From CAVXWV01 sp963695415 (GTDB taxonomy: Bacteria; Chloroflexota; Anaerolineae; Anaerolineales; UBA4823), in the NCBI GenBank assembly GCA_963695415.1, contig CAVOGL010000001.1:342196-406195 (forward strand): DNA of 64,000 nucleotides, written 5' to 3'. Both the position numbers and the translations under genes were made by a program. Below are positions 47,483 to 57,403 of the stretch, piece by piece (position 1 is the stretch's first letter; every line of letters begins with the position of its first letter). The notes under the pieces are model-generated. The model had not been told where the DNA came from and did not search any database. It saw only the letters and a program-made list of their open reading frames with translations.

Positions 47483-49976
47483 GTTCGGAATACCGGCAGC
47501 TCTAACAGGTTTGTCTCAATCACAGGTTTTCCAGACTCCCTGGGGATCAAAAAGGTTTTAATCTCGTAGGGATCAAATTCTGCCTGGATCAACCGATCGC
47601 AGAATGGCAGCTGGATCTCAGCGAGAGTTGCTCTACCCGTACACTCATACGCCCTCAGGACAAACCCATCCCCTCCTTCAGCTTTCTTCAACACCTCGAC
47701 TACCACATGGTCTGGAGAAACTTGAATCAAGGTAGCTGATTGCGGTAAAGTTCCTCTCGGGTGGAAGGTGGCTAGCAAGGCTAGCGGAGATTGATTTCAG
47801 GGCTGCGGCGAGTTGGACTACACCCGCTTCCCGCCAACCGCCAGAATGCGGGTAGAGGATCAGCTCGAACTGCTGGATGCCCTGGTCGATATAGGCGTAA
47901 TGCCCGTCAGGCGACAGCTTCGCCGGGGCATGGTGGGCATAGGCAGGACTGCGTAATGCCGTAAGACCAATCTCATTACCCAAGACATCTGCCGAATACT
48001 TGCCGTCGTTGATCAGGCTGAATCCATATTCCTTCTTTCTTCCTGGCGCTTTGCCGGAAAGATCAAGCCAGCGCTGCAAAGGTTCTTCCTGCCCATCGGC
48101 AGGTCTTTCCACCGTCCCGTAAGGGATTTCATAGGTGAGGACAGGATCGACCAGGTTCACAGGGAAGCGCAGCTTGAGCAGCTGGTTGTGCTCCTGCCAG
48201 TTGACGCGAACGCCAAGTCCGATCCAATTCAGCTCGTTGTAGAGCCTGTAATCCAGCGCCAGGGTCGAAGATTTATATCGGCTGGTGGCGCGCACCAAGG
48301 ACAACACCGCTCCCTGTTCCACCAGCTGCAGTTTTTCCAGCTCGAATTCGCCAGCTTGATTGTGGAATTCGAAAACTCCGTGACTCCATGTATCCGACGG
48401 GTCGTCCACCACGACCGGCACGGGGAGCATCACCCTCCAGCACCTCGATACCGGTTCCCAGGTCATAAATACTGCGGACAGCGCCATTCCGCGGGTTGAA
48501 CTGCAGGCGAAATCGCCCTTTCCCAAATGTAAACGCCTGTTCACCGGCAGGTTGTGGCAGGCGCAGGGAGGCTTGAGACCCGGCAGGCAGATTGTCTGTC
48601 TCCAGGCTTTCCCCAAATACACGCCCATTTCCAGGCTCGACCAACCGGTATGCCCGGTACCCAAGAGAAGGCAGTTCTGCCACGAAGTTGAGGCGCTGGC
48701 GCCAGGGCGTGGTGGGTGAATCGACCGCCTGGAAAGGCACCCGGTTCCCGGCATCATCCAAAACCACAGAATTGGGATTGAAGCGGTTGAATTCCATTTC
48801 GACCGGCACTTTCACGGGGAACGCCAGGGAGTTGAAAGCGACGAAGGGATAAGCACTTTCCTGAGGGTCGATTTTTATTTGCCAGGAGATTGCCTGTAAC
48901 CCCCGGTTGAGGTTGCGACCGGCAATGGAAAGCGCCTCCCCATATCCTTCGCGGGCATCTTCATAAGACGTTTCCAGGCTTGTCCCGGCGAGGATGTCGT
49001 GAAACTGGTTGAACAGAACCGCTCTCCAGGCACGCTCGAAATCATCAGGATAAGGCACATTCAACTGCCATGCAGCCAAGGACGACCACTTTTCAGCTGC
49101 CAGCAGGCGGTTCTCAGCAAGCCGGTTCCAGCGCTTGATGCCGGAATGGGCAGCATAACATCCGCTGGCATGGTGCTGGAGCTCTCCCGACACCACTGGC
49201 AGTTCATTGGATTGGTTCCTCACAGATTTGAAGAAATCCTCCAGGCTGCTGAATTTCAGTTCAAGACCATCCACCTGGTCCTTAAGTGCCCACAGACTCT
49301 CGATTGCCCTTTTCGTCGGTCCACCGCCATGGTTGCCCACTCCGTAGAAACACAATCCATCTCGCAGAGGCTGATTGATTTCACCGCCGCAGCGCAGTGC
49401 ATGTTCCGTCTGGTCTCCCGGTTGGGTACAGTAGGTGAAGGGAATCCTGCCTGCCATCACGCGGGTTCCATCCAGCCCCTGCCACCAGAAAACCTGTCCG
49501 GGCAGTTCCATCTCGTGTGCACTCGGACGCATGAAGACGAAGGAGTCCATCCCGCTTTTATGAAATATCTGCGGCAGGGCGGCGTTATGACCGAAGGTAT
49601 CGATCAGGTAGCCAACATTGGAAATTTTGCCGAATTTCTCCTGAAAAAACCGCTGTCCATACAATCCCTGGCGAACAAACGATTCGCCCCAGGGGATGTT
49701 GGCATCCGGCTCGATCCACCACCCGCCGGCGATATTCCAGCGACCCTCATCGACGCGTTTCTGGATTTCGGCGAACATCACCGGATCCACCTCCTCGATC
49801 CAGGCATACAGGCAGGCAGAGCTGGCGGTGAAGGTGAAATCCGGATATTCGTCCATGCGATCTAGGGCGGAGCGGAAGGTGGCGTGAGCTTCGTGGTAGC
49901 CCTCCTGCCAGGTCCATAACCAGACCGGGTCGATGTGGGCGTTACCGATGAGGTGAAGGGTTTTCTTCGGGGGCAT
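47479..49976 (-). CDS. GH38 alpha-mannosidase, two frame breaks
   Basis: Three overlapping frames give about 832 residues, near the family norm. The N-terminal catalytic domain has the zinc motif IGNAHIDPVWLWTWQEGYHE, the nucleophile region VGYLIDTFGHNAALPQIFHK and FYGVGNHGGGPTKRAIESLW, with LFNQFHDILAGTS later. The C-terminal part is the beta-sandwich with YRLYNELNWIGLGVRVNWQE. Breaks lie near 48420 (extra C in a CCCC run) and 47745 (extra A). There is no signal peptide, so it trims mannosides in the cytoplasm. The ATG at 49976 has AGGAGA upstream; the longer frame to 50051 is not supported. Confidence 0.86.
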
Positions 49977-50069
49977 ATCGTCTCCTGGGGATTTGATGAG
50001 ATAACCGAAAATTTCTAATAAATCGATGTTTGGCTCCCCTGACCATCTCATAGAGACCTATGATATCCC

Positions 50070-51038
50070 TCAGGGCAAACCACCACCGAGTAATACGGGT
50101 ATGAAAGTATAAATCACCTCGGAAGAAATTGCATAAGTCTGCCCGTCCGTCACCAGGCTGATATGACCATGCCGGTCCGTACGCCAGACACGCGCACCTG
50201 ATTTTTCCAGGCGTTGGACCACATCGAGGGACGGCTGCCCACTTCTGTTCTCACCCACCTGGATGACCGCTTCTCTTGGTTTGACTGCCGAAATGAAGTC
50301 TGATCCGGTGCTGGTTGCATCCCCATGATGAGCGACCTTAAGGAAATCTGCTTCGAGCTGTTGGTACCGCTCCAGAACCTGTCCTTCCACCTTGCGATCG
50401 ATGTCGGCTGTTAATAAGAAGCGCATTTTGCCATAAGTGAACAACAGGACAATCGACACGTCATTTGGCTCCATCTCTTCCAAATTACTGAGTGGATTGA
50501 GCACCTCCACCTCGATCTCTCCCCAGGAAATTTCTTGGGGATAGTGGAGTTCTTCAAGTGCTAATCCTTCCTCGTGGACTGCATCGACAAAATCACGCCA
50601 GGTACGTGTGCTGCTTGGGTAACCGTTGTGGTAAACAGCTCTGACAGGGATATCGTCCAGCCTCAGTAAAGCCGTCAAGCCACCAAAATGATCATTGTGA
50701 GGATGGGTGGCAACGATCACATCCAGTTTATCAATCTCTTGTTCCCTCAGGAAATCGATCAATAAAGGACCGGCAGACGGAAGACCGCCATCAATCAGAA
50801 TATTAAAACCACCCGGATCTTTGACCAGGATAGCATCGCCCTGACCAACGTTTATAAAGATAACCTCGAGACCTTCCTCTGAAGATGCTGCAGCATCCGC
50901 GATAACGTGAGTCCCAGGTGATATGCTTAATGCCAGTGCAAGCAGTATCATGCTCAAAATAAACTTCCGAGCCACCTGTGAAATTAGTCGGTTGTATATC
51001 AACTGACCGACACGATTGATAATTGGTGAGATGCTCAA
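50070..51038 (-). CDS. Exported ComEC/Rec2-type metallo-beta-lactamase-fold hydrolase
   Basis: The 322-residue protein has an N-terminal membrane/signal segment (FILSMILLALALSISPGTHV) and a single MBL domain: VIFINVGQGDAILVKDPGGF, ILIDGGLPSAG, the metal ligands VIVATHPHNDHFGGL, LLTADIDRKVEG and VAHHGDATST. This is the ComEC-associated MBL type, often a nuclease or phosphodiesterase outside the membrane, here without the ComEC channel. The tail ends IYTFIPVLLGGGLP, similar to the surface protein at 38090. The start is uncertain: a TTG at 51038 with no clear ribosome binding site, or an internal start before the hydrophobic segment. Confidence 0.8.
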   Translation of the reverse strand: MSISPIINRVGQLIYNRLISQVARKFILSMILLALALSISPGTHVIADAAASSEEGLEVIFINVGQGDAILVKDPGGFNILIDGGLPSAGPLLIDFLREQEIDKLDVIVATHPHNDHFGGLTALLRLDDIPVRAVYHNGYPSSTRTWRDFVDAVHEEGLALEELHYPQEISWGEIEVEVLNPLSNLEEMEPNDVSIVLLFTYGKMRFLLTADIDRKVEGQVLERYQQLEADFLKVAHHGDATSTGSDFISAVKPREAVIQVGENRSGQPSLDVVQRLEKSGARVWRTDRHGHISLVTDGQTYAISSEVIYTFIPVLLGGGLP

Positions 51039-51060
51039 AGGTTTCGGATCAACCTTCCTT

Positions 51061-51699
51061 TCAGAAGGCTCCCGAAGGGGAGGATCCTTTTTGCCGGTAG
51101 TACTTTGGATCGGGGATCCTGGACATTTTCATAGGATCCAGGTTTGTATCAAGAAAATCAGCTAATTTCTGGCTGGTACTAACAGGATCATCGAGCAGGT
51201 CTGAGTAACGGACAAACATGACCTGAAAATTTTTCTGCTCATATAGCCACTGTCGAATCCTGTCAAGATGCCCTTTATACAACCGGTGCATCTCTTCATC
51301 CGATACCTTATCCGTCGGCTCTCCTCGCCGGATGAGCATCTGCTTCTGGGACGCCAGCACTTCAGCCAGTTCTCGCTGCAGGAAGATGACCTTGTAATCG
51401 AAATCTGGAGGCAGCTTGTCCAGCAGTGCGGAAATCACTTTCACGCACTTGCCCTGAGCCTCTTCAAGCCATTCTGAGTCCCCCTCGCGCAGCTGTTTGA
51501 CACGCTCCAGCTCGTAATATCCCAGCGGGTTATCGGCGTCTGCGGAGCGTTCGTGGTCGCTGAGAACCTCCATCCCGCCGGCTGCGAGCATCTGCATCAT
51601 CAACGAAGTTCCTGAGCGAGGCAGCCCGGAGACGACAATGATTGGCTGGGAGACCTGTTTTTGATGGAAGACTCGTTTGAAGATATTTCTTACCGCCAT
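51061..51699 (-). CDS. Sulfotransferase-family protein
   Basis: The 212-residue protein shows the PAPS-binding 5'-phosphosulfate loop VVSGLPRSGTSLMMQMLAAG and later VIFLQRELAEVLASQKQMLI (3'-phosphate region) and VRYSDLLDDPVSTSQKLADF. It would transfer sulfate from PAPS to a small molecule, lipid or peptide, although short bacterial members may only bind nucleotides. The long upstream frame to 51960 runs through a repeat block and is not coding. The ATG at 51699 has no Shine-Dalgarno; a TATACT hexamer lies 10 nt upstream. A sulfatase gene lies 1.5 kb away on the other strand. Confidence 0.8.
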   Translation of the reverse strand: MAVRNIFKRVFHQKQVSQPIIVVSGLPRSGTSLMMQMLAAGGMEVLSDHERSADADNPLGYYELERVKQLREGDSEWLEEAQGKCVKVISALLDKLPPDFDYKVIFLQRELAEVLASQKQMLIRRGEPTDKVSDEEMHRLYKGHLDRIRQWLYEQKNFQVMFVRYSDLLDDPVSTSQKLADFLDTNLDPMKMSRIPDPKYYRQKGSSPSGAF

Positions 51700-51709
51700 T
51701 TCAGGCAGA

Positions 51710-51715
51710 AGTATA
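51710..51715 (-). promoter_or_regulatory. -10-like hexamer before the sulfotransferase gene
   Basis: On the minus strand TATACT ends 10 nt before the ATG at 51699, leaving little or no leader. No ribosome binding site is visible. Confidence 0.35.
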
Positions 51716-51760
51716 ACATTGACTCCAACGAAGGAAGTCAGCCACAATTCGCTCGCTGTG

Positions 51761-51823
51761 ACACCCAACCTGTCATTGCGAGGGATGGGCGCTCTTCCCA
51801 TCCTGAAGCAATCTCCTCCTTCG
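51761..51823. repeat. 63-bp intergenic repeat with internal hairpin, copy 1
   Basis: Matches 51945-52007 with one mismatch. It contains the inverted repeat GGATGGG / CCCATCC around a 7-nt loop and resembles small dispersed intergenic repeats with a GTCATTGCGAG core known from several bacterial groups. The whole 423-bp gap 51700-52122 holds no gene, only these and the tandem units. Confidence 0.8.
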
Positions 51824-51853
51824 GCTGAGTGGGAGACAGCCACGCTACGCTCG

Positions 51854-51939
51854 CTGTGACAGACCGTGTTGGTGGCAGGCAGCCACGCTACACTCACTGC
51901 GACAGACCGTATTGGTGGCAGACAGCCGCACTGCGCTCT
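51854..51939. repeat. Two tandem 43-bp units between the 63-bp repeats
   Basis: Units 51854-51896 and 51897-51939 share the ACAGACCGT, TTGGTGGCAG and CAGCC blocks with a few substitutions. A partial unit precedes them (51835-51853). They lie inside the direct repeat pair. Confidence 0.7.
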
Positions 51940-51944
51940 CCATG

Positions 51945-52007
51945 ACACCCAACCTGTCATTGCGAAGGATGGGCGCTCTTCCCATCCTGAAGCAATCTCC
52001 TCCTTCG
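51945..52007. repeat. 63-bp intergenic repeat with internal hairpin, copy 2
   Basis: Direct copy of 51761-51823 with a single G/A difference. It contains the same GGATGGG / CCCATCC hairpin and lies 115 bp before the aldo/keto reductase start. Confidence 0.8.
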
Positions 52008-52122
52008 CTCTCGGTTACAAACCAGCTCAGGCTATAATATATGTATCTTTTCAAAATGGATCGCCAGCAGATCCCTGTAGCAACTCAAGGCAAGTCTTAG
52101 AACCAACACAAGGAGCACACTC

Positions 52123-53127
52123 ATGGAATACAGACGGTTTGGGCGCAGCGACCTGCAGGTCTCTGCCCTCACCCTGGGCTGCATGGCTTTTGGCAACCAG
52201 GCAGACGAAGCCGAATCAACGCGTATCATCAACAGAGCGATCGATTCCGGGATCAACCTGATCGACACCGCCAACATTTATAAACAGGGACTCTCAGAAG
52301 AAATCGTCGGCAGGGCGCTTAGGGCGAATGGAAAGCGCGACCAGATCGTCCTGGCGACCAAGTTTTCCGGACCGATGGAGCCGGGAAAGATCAACCGCAG
52401 TATGTGCTCCAGCTACCATATCATCCGCGAATGTGAGGACAGCCTCAAACGCCTGCAGACCGACCACATCGACCTTTACCAGATCCACTTCCTCTACCCG
52501 GAGACGGACCTGTATGAGCTCTTCAGCACACTGGACAGCCTGGTCCGCCAGGGCAAGGTTCGCTACATCGGCTGCTCGAAATGGGCGCCCGTATTAATCG
52601 CCGAGTCGCAGGCTCTCTGCGAGCGCCACGGCTGGGCGAAGCTGCTCTCCGAGCAGCCCCCTTATAACCTGCTCGACCGGCGTATAGAAGATGAGCTCAT
52701 CTGGACCTGCCAGCACTACGGCATGGCGATCATCCCCTGGGCACCGATCGGCGCGGGTGTGCTCAGCGGGAAATACTCGCTGACATCACCATTCCCGGAA
52801 AATTCCCGTTTCAGCGAGGTCGGCGGTCGCTGTGACACAGCCGCAATCGCCAGGGCGGAAGCGCTGAAACCACTCGCCGCAGAGAAAGGCATCACCCTGG
52901 CGGAGTTCAGCCTGGCATGGGTGCTGCGCCAGACCGGCATCACCTCCCCCATCATCGGGCCGCGTACGGTCGAACAGCTTGAATCATCCTTGAAGTCGCT
53001 GGATGTCGATTTTTCGGATGAAGATTACGCCAGCATCAACGCCGTCGCACCCCAGGGTTCACATGTAAGTAATTACTGGGAAGGCAATGTCTATGCAAAA
53101 CTGCGCGCCAGCGCCGGGATCAAATAA
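52123..53127 (+). CDS. Aldo/keto reductase
   Basis: The 334-residue NADP-dependent barrel enzyme has RRFGRSDLQVSALTLGCMAF at the start and catalytic Asp and Tyr in NLIDTANIYKQG, Lys in VLATKFSG and His in LYQIHFLYPE. The cofactor-binding end is GITSPIIGPRTVEQLESSLK. It resembles the YajO/YhdN-type single-domain AKRs that reduce aldehydes or sugar derivatives; the substrate is unknown. Unlike the AKR at 22387-23560 it has no ferredoxin tail and its frame is intact. The start follows AAGGAG. It precedes the sulfatase gene by 35 bp in the same direction, so a shared transcript for sugar degradation is plausible. Confidence 0.9.
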   Translation: MEYRRFGRSDLQVSALTLGCMAFGNQADEAESTRIINRAIDSGINLIDTANIYKQGLSEEIVGRALRANGKRDQIVLATKFSGPMEPGKINRSMCSSYHIIRECEDSLKRLQTDHIDLYQIHFLYPETDLYELFSTLDSLVRQGKVRYIGCSKWAPVLIAESQALCERHGWAKLLSEQPPYNLLDRRIEDELIWTCQHYGMAIIPWAPIGAGVLSGKYSLTSPFPENSRFSEVGGRCDTAAIARAEALKPLAAEKGITLAEFSLAWVLRQTGITSPIIGPRTVEQLESSLKSLDVDFSDEDYASINAVAPQGSHVSNYWEGNVYAKLRASAGIK

Positions 53128-53162
53128 CCCACCTCACTCGCCGGTTCATAACGGAGGTCCAA

Positions 53163-54689
53163 TTGAAACCAAATATTCTTTTCATCCTGTCCGACCAGCA
53201 CAATGCCAAAGTCCTGGGGCACAGGGGACATCCTGATGTGTCCACCCCCAACCTCGACCGCATGGCAGATGAAGGTGTGCGCTTCAACAACGCCATCACC
53301 CAGAACCCGATCTGCACACCCAGCCGCGTCTCCTGGTTGTCCGGGCAGTACTGCCACAATCACGGTTATTATGGGCTTTCAGGACCAGAGCCGAGTGGAC
53401 TGCCCAGTATCTTTACTCACCTGCGCAAGGCAGGTTACCGTACAGCCGCCATTGGCAAGATCCACTGCCCGGAAAACTGGGTCGAGAAGGACAGTGATTG
53501 TTTCCACGACACGGTCGCCGGAAGTATTGGCGGTCAATCACGTGATTATGCCCTCTACCTGGAGGAAAGAATGCTGTCGCACCTCGAAGACCACGTTGCC
53601 ATGCAGGAGTTTGGGGACAGGGGACGCCAGACTGTTGAAGGACGCCCTTCGAGAGTCTCATACGAGGACGGGCAGGAAGGCTGGAGTGTGCGCAAGGCGG
53701 TCGAGTTCATCGAAACATGCCGGCAGGAAGATGCTCCTTTTTTCGTGCCACGTCAGCCTGCCCAAACCTCACCAGTGCTACACACCGGCGCAGCAGTTCT
53801 GGGATCTCTATGACGAGCAGAAGCACTCACCCTGCCTCCCAATGCGGATTACGATATGCGCTTGAAAGCTCCGCACCTGCGTGCCATGGCGCAGACCTGG
53901 AGAACTGCAAATTGGCAGCTTTTCGAGCCGAAGACCTTCGAAGCGGGACGACTGCGCAAGCTGCATGGATACCTGGGTAATGTGAGCCACGTCGACCACG
54001 CCGTCGGCGAGCTGCTGGATTACCTGGACATGAATGGTTTAGGCGAGGATACGATTGTGATCTATTCGTCCGACCACGGTGATTACGCCTGCGAGCACGG
54101 GATCTTGGAAAAGGCTCCCGGGATCTGTTCGGATGCCATCACCCGCATCCCGATGATCTGGCGCTGGAACGGAAAGTTCCCCGCCGGACACCCCGTGGAC
54201 GAGATCGTCGAGGCGGTGGATTTTACCAACACCATCTGCTCCCTGGCGGGGTTGGATGCCCTGGAAACCGCAGACGGCATGGACATCTCGCATTTGCTCC
54301 GCGGGGAGGCTGGTGCGGTGCACCGGGTGGGTGTTACGGAATTCGCCTGGAGCAAGAGCGTTCGTAAAGGCAGGTATCGCCTGGTGAGTTACCCCAGGGA
54401 GATGTTCGCAGACGATTATCCACATGGCTTCGGGGAGCTGTATGATCTGGAAGCAGACCCGTGGGAGATGAATAACCTGTTCTTCGACCCACAATACGAT
54501 CCCGTGGTGAGGGAAATGCAGCTTGAGCTGGTTGATTGGCTTGTGACCACGACGCGCCCAACCACAATCCACCCGCAGGTCAACAAAGTAACGCCACAAT
54601 CTGAGTTGCATTACCGTAACGCGGTCAACGCGGATGGCAAGATCAACCCGGAGTGGATCAGGAGATCTGAAAACAAGAATTACTTATAA
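53163..54689 (+). CDS. Sulfatase (alkaline-phosphatase superfamily), two frame breaks
   Basis: About 509 residues. Metal ligands are in ILFILSDQHN. The formylglycine Cys51 is in the consensus C-T-P-S-R (NPICTPSRVSWLSGQ), and a later metal site is VIYSSDHGDYACEHGILEK. Breaks near 53740 (extra T in a T6 run) and 53823 (missing A) separate the frames; between them HVSLPKPHQCYTPAQQFWDL continues the normal sequence. It hydrolyses sulfate or phosphate esters, probably of a glycan. There is no signal peptide, so it is intracellular unless the start is wrong. Maturation needs a formylglycine-generating enzyme or anSME, neither of which this window supplies in active form. GGAGG precedes the TTG start. 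Confidence 0.86.
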
Positions 54690-54772
54690 TAAAAAAAATT
54701 GACCCGGATGGTTCTTGGAAATTATTCGGGACTGGCAGGATATGTGATCCCTTAAGGAAAAGGAACTTGAAA

Positions 54773-55873
54773 ATGAAAGAGACGATGACCACAAAGGAGC
54801 GCTGGCTGGCAGCCATCCAGATGCAGCCTGTTGACCGGCTGCCCTTCTGGCCCAAGCTGGATGCCGCCTATCCACCGATGCAGTCTGCTCCGTTTCGCAG
54901 CATGCAGCTGGACGAAATCCATGCCTGGATGGGATCTGACAACCACATCGGGGTTGCAGACTGCACTCGAGAGGTTTTCAGTAACACCTCGGTAGAAACC
55001 ACGCACACAAACGGCACCATGACGACCACCTACCGCACGAAACGCAAGGATATGAGGCTGGTGCAGAAATTTGATGTTCCCTCCCAAGCCTGGTACCCCA
55101 TCGAGTACCCCATTCATTCTGTAGAAGATGTCTGTTCAATGATCGAAATTTTCGAGGACACGGAATTTGTACTGGACCAGGACAGGCTAGAGACGGCGAA
55201 AGAGCAGGTGAGCGCGATCGGTCAAACCGCCCTCACCACCAACGAGATCGGCGAATCGCCGCTTATGTTCTGGGTTGAATATCTCGCCGGGATGGAGAAC
55301 GCCCACTTCCTGCTATCTGATCACCAACCCGAAGTCGAGGAGCTTTTCGAAGCGATGCACCGTGTCCTCATCCAGAAAGCAGAGCTGCTTTGCGCTTACA
55401 GCGTGGCGGACGTGCTCTACATGCGCGAGAACACCTCCACAACGTTGATTTCACCCGATCAATACCACAAGTACTGCAAGGAACATGTTGGGGGATACGC
55501 CCAGATCTGCCTGGAAGCTGATAGACCGCTCATATTACACATGTGCGGTCATCTCAAGGCACTGCTGCCGGACCTCGCCGAGTTGCCGGCACGAGCCTTC
55601 GAAGCCTTCACCTCACCTACCGTGGGGAACACAACCCTGCTGGACGGGCGCCGCGCCTGCCCCTCCACCTGCCTGATCGGAGGCACCAATGCCACCCTTT
55701 GGCTGCAGCCAGCCGGTGACATCATCGCCGCTATCGAACACGACCTCGACCAGCTCTCCCATCACCGGGGGATCGTCGTCACCTCCGCCGGCGTGATGCC
55801 TCCCTTCTGTAAACCGGATACCATCAGCCAGGTATGCGCATGGGTGAAGCAGTATCCTGCCCGCATGAATTGA
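54773..55873 (+). CDS. URO-D-like (uroporphyrinogen decarboxylase family) protein
   Basis: The 366-residue TIM-barrel protein is of the MtaA/MtbA-like side of the URO-D superfamily: TTKERWLAAIQMQPVDRLPF at the start, VADVLYMRENTSTTLISPDQ, the zinc motif HMCGHLKALLP (His, Cys) and VVTSAGVMPPFCKPD with a second Cys at the end. Members move methyl groups between corrinoids and thiols or act on aromatic or quaternary-amine substrates; true haem synthesis is unlikely. No corrinoid protein is near. It is intact, unlike the relative at 1128-2352. ATG 54773 is preferred over the TTG at 54767 because of the AAGGAAAAGGA stretch. It may share a transcript with the sulfatase. Confidence 0.83.
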   Translation: MKETMTTKERWLAAIQMQPVDRLPFWPKLDAAYPPMQSAPFRSMQLDEIHAWMGSDNHIGVADCTREVFSNTSVETTHTNGTMTTTYRTKRKDMRLVQKFDVPSQAWYPIEYPIHSVEDVCSMIEIFEDTEFVLDQDRLETAKEQVSAIGQTALTTNEIGESPLMFWVEYLAGMENAHFLLSDHQPEVEELFEAMHRVLIQKAELLCAYSVADVLYMRENTSTTLISPDQYHKYCKEHVGGYAQICLEADRPLILHMCGHLKALLPDLAELPARAFEAFTSPTVGNTTLLDGRRACPSTCLIGGTNATLWLQPAGDIIAAIEHDLDQLSHHRGIVVTSAGVMPPFCKPDTISQVCAWVKQYPARMN

Positions 55874-55956
55874 CTGTAAACCAGTATATAATTGGCTGTG
55901 TAAAATATGATGAGTGTTTAAATTGAAGATATTGGAATAAGGATTAATTCAGACAG

Positions 55957-56220
55957 ATGCCAAAAAGAGAAAACCTGGACCGCGAAAGCCTGGAAGTACA
56001 TCTGCTCAACCTGCTGATGGGCTACCGTCCCTTGCTGCTGATCGGCGGATTGATGTTCCTGGTGTTCACTTTTTTTACCATCCAGTCTTCCCTGATAGTC
56101 GGGTTATTCGCCCTGGGCACCACGGTTGTAATGGTGCTGCTTGCGTCAACCTACCAGGGTGCAGTGTACATGGCGAAAGCGCTCGCCTGGGTTGGAACCG
56201 TATGGAAACGAGGTGAATGA
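55957..56220 (+). CDS. Small two-helix membrane protein
   Basis: The 87-residue protein of unknown family has a hydrophilic N-terminus (MPKRENLDRESLEVHLLNLL) and two long hydrophobic helices (LLLIGGLMFLVFTFFTIQSS and IVGLFALGTTVVMVLLASTY). There is no catalytic residue pattern. It ends directly before the next small membrane protein (TGA-GTG), and the two are certainly cotranscribed. It has a weak ribosome binding site; a TATAAT at about 55886-55891 lies upstream. Confidence 0.6.
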   Translation: MPKRENLDRESLEVHLLNLLMGYRPLLLIGGLMFLVFTFFTIQSSLIVGLFALGTTVVMVLLASTYQGAVYMAKALAWVGTVWKRGE

Positions 56221-56556
56221 GTGAATGGAATCCTGAAGCGTATCTTGCGAGGGATCGCAATCATTATTACCACAAGCATGGCTGCCTTCGCCGGGAATTA
56301 TTTAGGTGGGGTTTTGCGCTACCTGTTAACCGGCAGCAGAGTTCAATCAGTCCAATTTAAATACGAAACCCAATCTGGCAAAAAAATCATAAACACACCG
56401 GTGATCACGAAATTTTATCCTGCCTTGTTTTTTGGTCTTTTAGGCAAGCCTGTCTGGTTATTTGTTTTCATCGGTGGGATTTATACCGGAGCCCTGATGC
56501 CCGAACGGTTCGAGAAAGCCTTCTGGGACAGATTCGAACAGTTCATCCTGAAGTGA
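56221..56556 (+). CDS. Small membrane protein
   Basis: The 111-residue protein of unknown family starts with a GTG directly after the preceding stop. Two hydrophobic segments (IAIIITTSMAAFAGNYLGGV and LFFGLLGKPVWLFVFIGGIY) flank a basic, strand-like loop (VQSVQFKYETQSGKKIINTP). Its stop overlaps the GTG start of the binding-protein gene. Together with its neighbour it could be a small membrane complex linked to that binding protein, but it has no permease signature. Confidence 0.6.
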   Translation: MNGILKRILRGIAIIITTSMAAFAGNYLGGVLRYLLTGSRVQSVQFKYETQSGKKIINTPVITKFYPALFFGLLGKPVWLFVFIGGIYTGALMPERFEKAFWDRFEQFILK

Positions 56557-57348
56557 AGCCACTTCGCATCACCTCCATCCAATCTGACAACGCCCTTTAC
56601 ACCTGCATCGCCATCAGCCAATATCTGAGCCAGAAAACCAGCCTGGACGTCGAGTTCGTCTCAGACGTGGACTGGCAGGAACGTGACCGCCAGATCAATG
56701 CCGGTATGATCGACATCGCCTGGATCTGCGGGCTTCCTTACGTCCAGAAAGTGGACCTGGGAGGCTTGGAGATCGAGCCCTTCGCTGCGCCAATCATGAA
56801 GCATGGACGTTATGCAGGCAGACCAATCTATTACTCGGATGTCATCGTACAGCCTGACAGCCGGTTCGAGAATTTCGCTGACCTGCGTGGTGCCTCCTGG
56901 GCATACAACGAACCCGGCTCTCAGTCGGGATATAACCTCACCCGCTACCATCTCGCCCGTATGGGCGAGGGATGGCGATATTTTGGCCGCGTAGTGGAAG
57001 CCGGATCCCACCTGAACGCGCTGGAGATGGTTCTGAAGGGAGATGTGGATGCATCCGCTATCGACTCTACCGTATTGGAGTTGGAACTCGTCTCCAGACC
57101 TGACCTGGGAGATCGCTTCAGAAGTCCTGGAAACCCTAGGTCCCAGCCCCATACCGCCCTGGGTGATTGCATCCCATCTCCCTGTGACACTGCGGAATGA
57201 TATCCGCACAGTTTTCCTGGAAATGCACCAGGATCAGTATGGGCAGATGATTTTGAACGAGGGGCTGATTGAAAGAATGGCAGCGGTGAGCGACCAGGAC
57301 TACGATCCCATCCGTGAAATGAAAACGTTTGTCGAAAATCATGTGTAG
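56553..57348 (+). CDS. PhnD-like periplasmic-binding-fold protein, one frame break
   Basis: Two frames give about 264 residues. The fold is that of phosphate/phosphonate (PhnD/TauA-type) binding proteins: a strand at RITSIQSDNALYTCIAISQY, AGMIDIAWICGLPYV, the hinge segment FADLRGASWAYNEPGSQSGY and VLKGDVDASAIDSTVLELEL. Removing an A near 57117 joins the frames to read FRVLETLGPSPIPPWV. It has no signal peptide or lipobox, which is unusual for a transport receptor, so it may be cytoplasmic or anchored through its neighbours. It starts with GTG overlapping the previous stop; no ATPase or permease gene follows. Confidence 0.72.
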
Positions 57349-57403
57349 AGGCGCACCTGCGTGTGCGCCCGGATGGTAGGGGTGTGACCCTGCCGGCAGC
57401 AGG

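Noticed and set aside
48999..49865. 288-residue plus-strand ORF
   Set aside because: Antisense to the GH38 catalytic domain, whose motifs are intact on the minus strand.
51845..52054. Short ORFs across the intergenic repeat block and the long upstream extension of the sulfotransferase
   Set aside because: Their sequence is repeat-derived and the sulfotransferase domain begins after 51699.
54039..54611. 190-residue minus-strand ORF
   Set aside because: Antisense to the sulfatase C-terminal half, which carries conserved metal-site motifs.
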